DNA of 5,700 nucleotides from Gammaproteobacteria bacterium (GTDB lineage: Bacteria; Pseudomonadota; Gammaproteobacteria; SZUA-229): contig JAASSE010000090.1 in NCBI GenBank assembly GCA_021768055.1, positions 1 to 5,700 of the forward strand. Reading direction: 5' to 3'. The notes beneath the pieces are model-generated. The model was not told where the DNA came from, did no database searches, and was given only the letters and a program-made list of their open reading frames with translations. Shown here piece after piece: positions 5,583 to 5,700 of the stretch. Each line of letters begins with the position of its first letter. Positions within the stretch are counted from its first letter, which is position 1. Made by a program: the position numbers and the translations under genes.

Positions 5583-5700
5583 ATGACCGACCACTGCCCA
5601 CATTCGGATCTGGCCAGCTGTACCCGGCCATCATCGAAGCAGGTGTCCAGCTTCCTGAACCAGGCAAGCGAATTATGCGAGCAGCGCAACCTGCGCTTCA
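5583..5700 (+). CDS. zur: Zur, Fur-family zinc-responsive repressor, N-terminal fragment
   Basis: Only the first 39 codons are in the window. Residues 24-39 read FLNQASELCEQRNLRF and match the first helix of Zur proteins; E. coli Zur has LLAQAEKICAQRNVRL before the TPQR motif. The position, divergent from znuA and behind a Zur box, is the expected one in the pseudomonad-type znuA/zur-znuC-znuB arrangement, so znuC and znuB probably follow to the right. The N-terminus is about 15 residues longer than in E. coli and carries H4, C5, H7 and C13, which could be extra metal ligands. The start at ATG 5583 is preferred; an in-frame GTG at 5565 is an alternative adding six residues. A weak GAAG at 5570-5573 could be the ribosome-binding site. 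The product normally represses zinc-uptake genes when zinc-loaded. Confidence 0.82.
   Translation, partial: MTDHCPHSDLASCTRPSSKQVSSFLNQASELCEQRNLRF

Noticed and set aside
5559..5700. Alternative open frame on the plus strand beginning at a GTG near 5559 (VTRAEAIAHDRPL...).
   Set aside because: It stays open to the edge but shows no recognisable family, whereas the frame from 5583 gives a clear Zur first helix in the expected gene position.

Overview
The window looks like a chromosomal housekeeping segment of a Gram-negative proteobacterium, most likely a gammaproteobacterium. The reasons are an LpxD-type lipid A acyltransferase, a thiD-thiE pair divergent from a rubredoxin gene with Pseudomonas-like ThiD motifs, and a znuA gene divergent from the start of a zur-like gene around an excellent gammaproteobacterial-type Zur box. 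Base composition looks moderate and even. I see no mobile element, CRISPR array, tRNA or rRNA.

Layout, left to right. (1) Positions 1-2456, minus strand: thiD (HMP/HMP-P kinase) and thiE (thiamine-phosphate synthase) overlap by 4 bp. An LpxD-family acyltransferase follows 39 bp downstream and runs off the left edge of the window. (2) Positions 2457-2551: a short divergent promoter region. (3) Positions 2552-3702, plus strand: a 56-residue rubredoxin, then 11 bp later a D-2-hydroxyacid dehydrogenase of the hydroxypyruvate reductase/glycerate dehydrogenase type. (4) Positions 3730-5514, minus strand: znuA (periplasmic zinc-binding protein) followed by two tandem YjbQ-family genes. (5) Positions 5515-5700: a Zur box, then the first 39 codons of a plus-strand zur gene, which probably continues into znuCB outside the window.

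How the genes work together. ThiD and ThiE make and couple the pyrimidine half of thiamine. YjbQ proteins are known for weak thiamine-phosphate synthase activity, so the window may hold a second, minor route to the same product. ZnuA and Zur form a zinc-uptake and zinc-sensing unit. The YjbQ genes are co-directional with znuA, so they may share its Zur-controlled transcript.

The most interesting item is the YjbQ pair. Both proteins are 138 residues and align without gaps, with about 36% identity by my hand count. The promoter-proximal copy has every family signature. The distal copy keeps the structural core but has lost the four signature histidines and the acidic EGPDDMPAH block, so it looks like a pseudo-enzyme partner or a repurposed paralog. 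This arrangement, and its possible link to zinc limitation, is the best candidate here for something undescribed.
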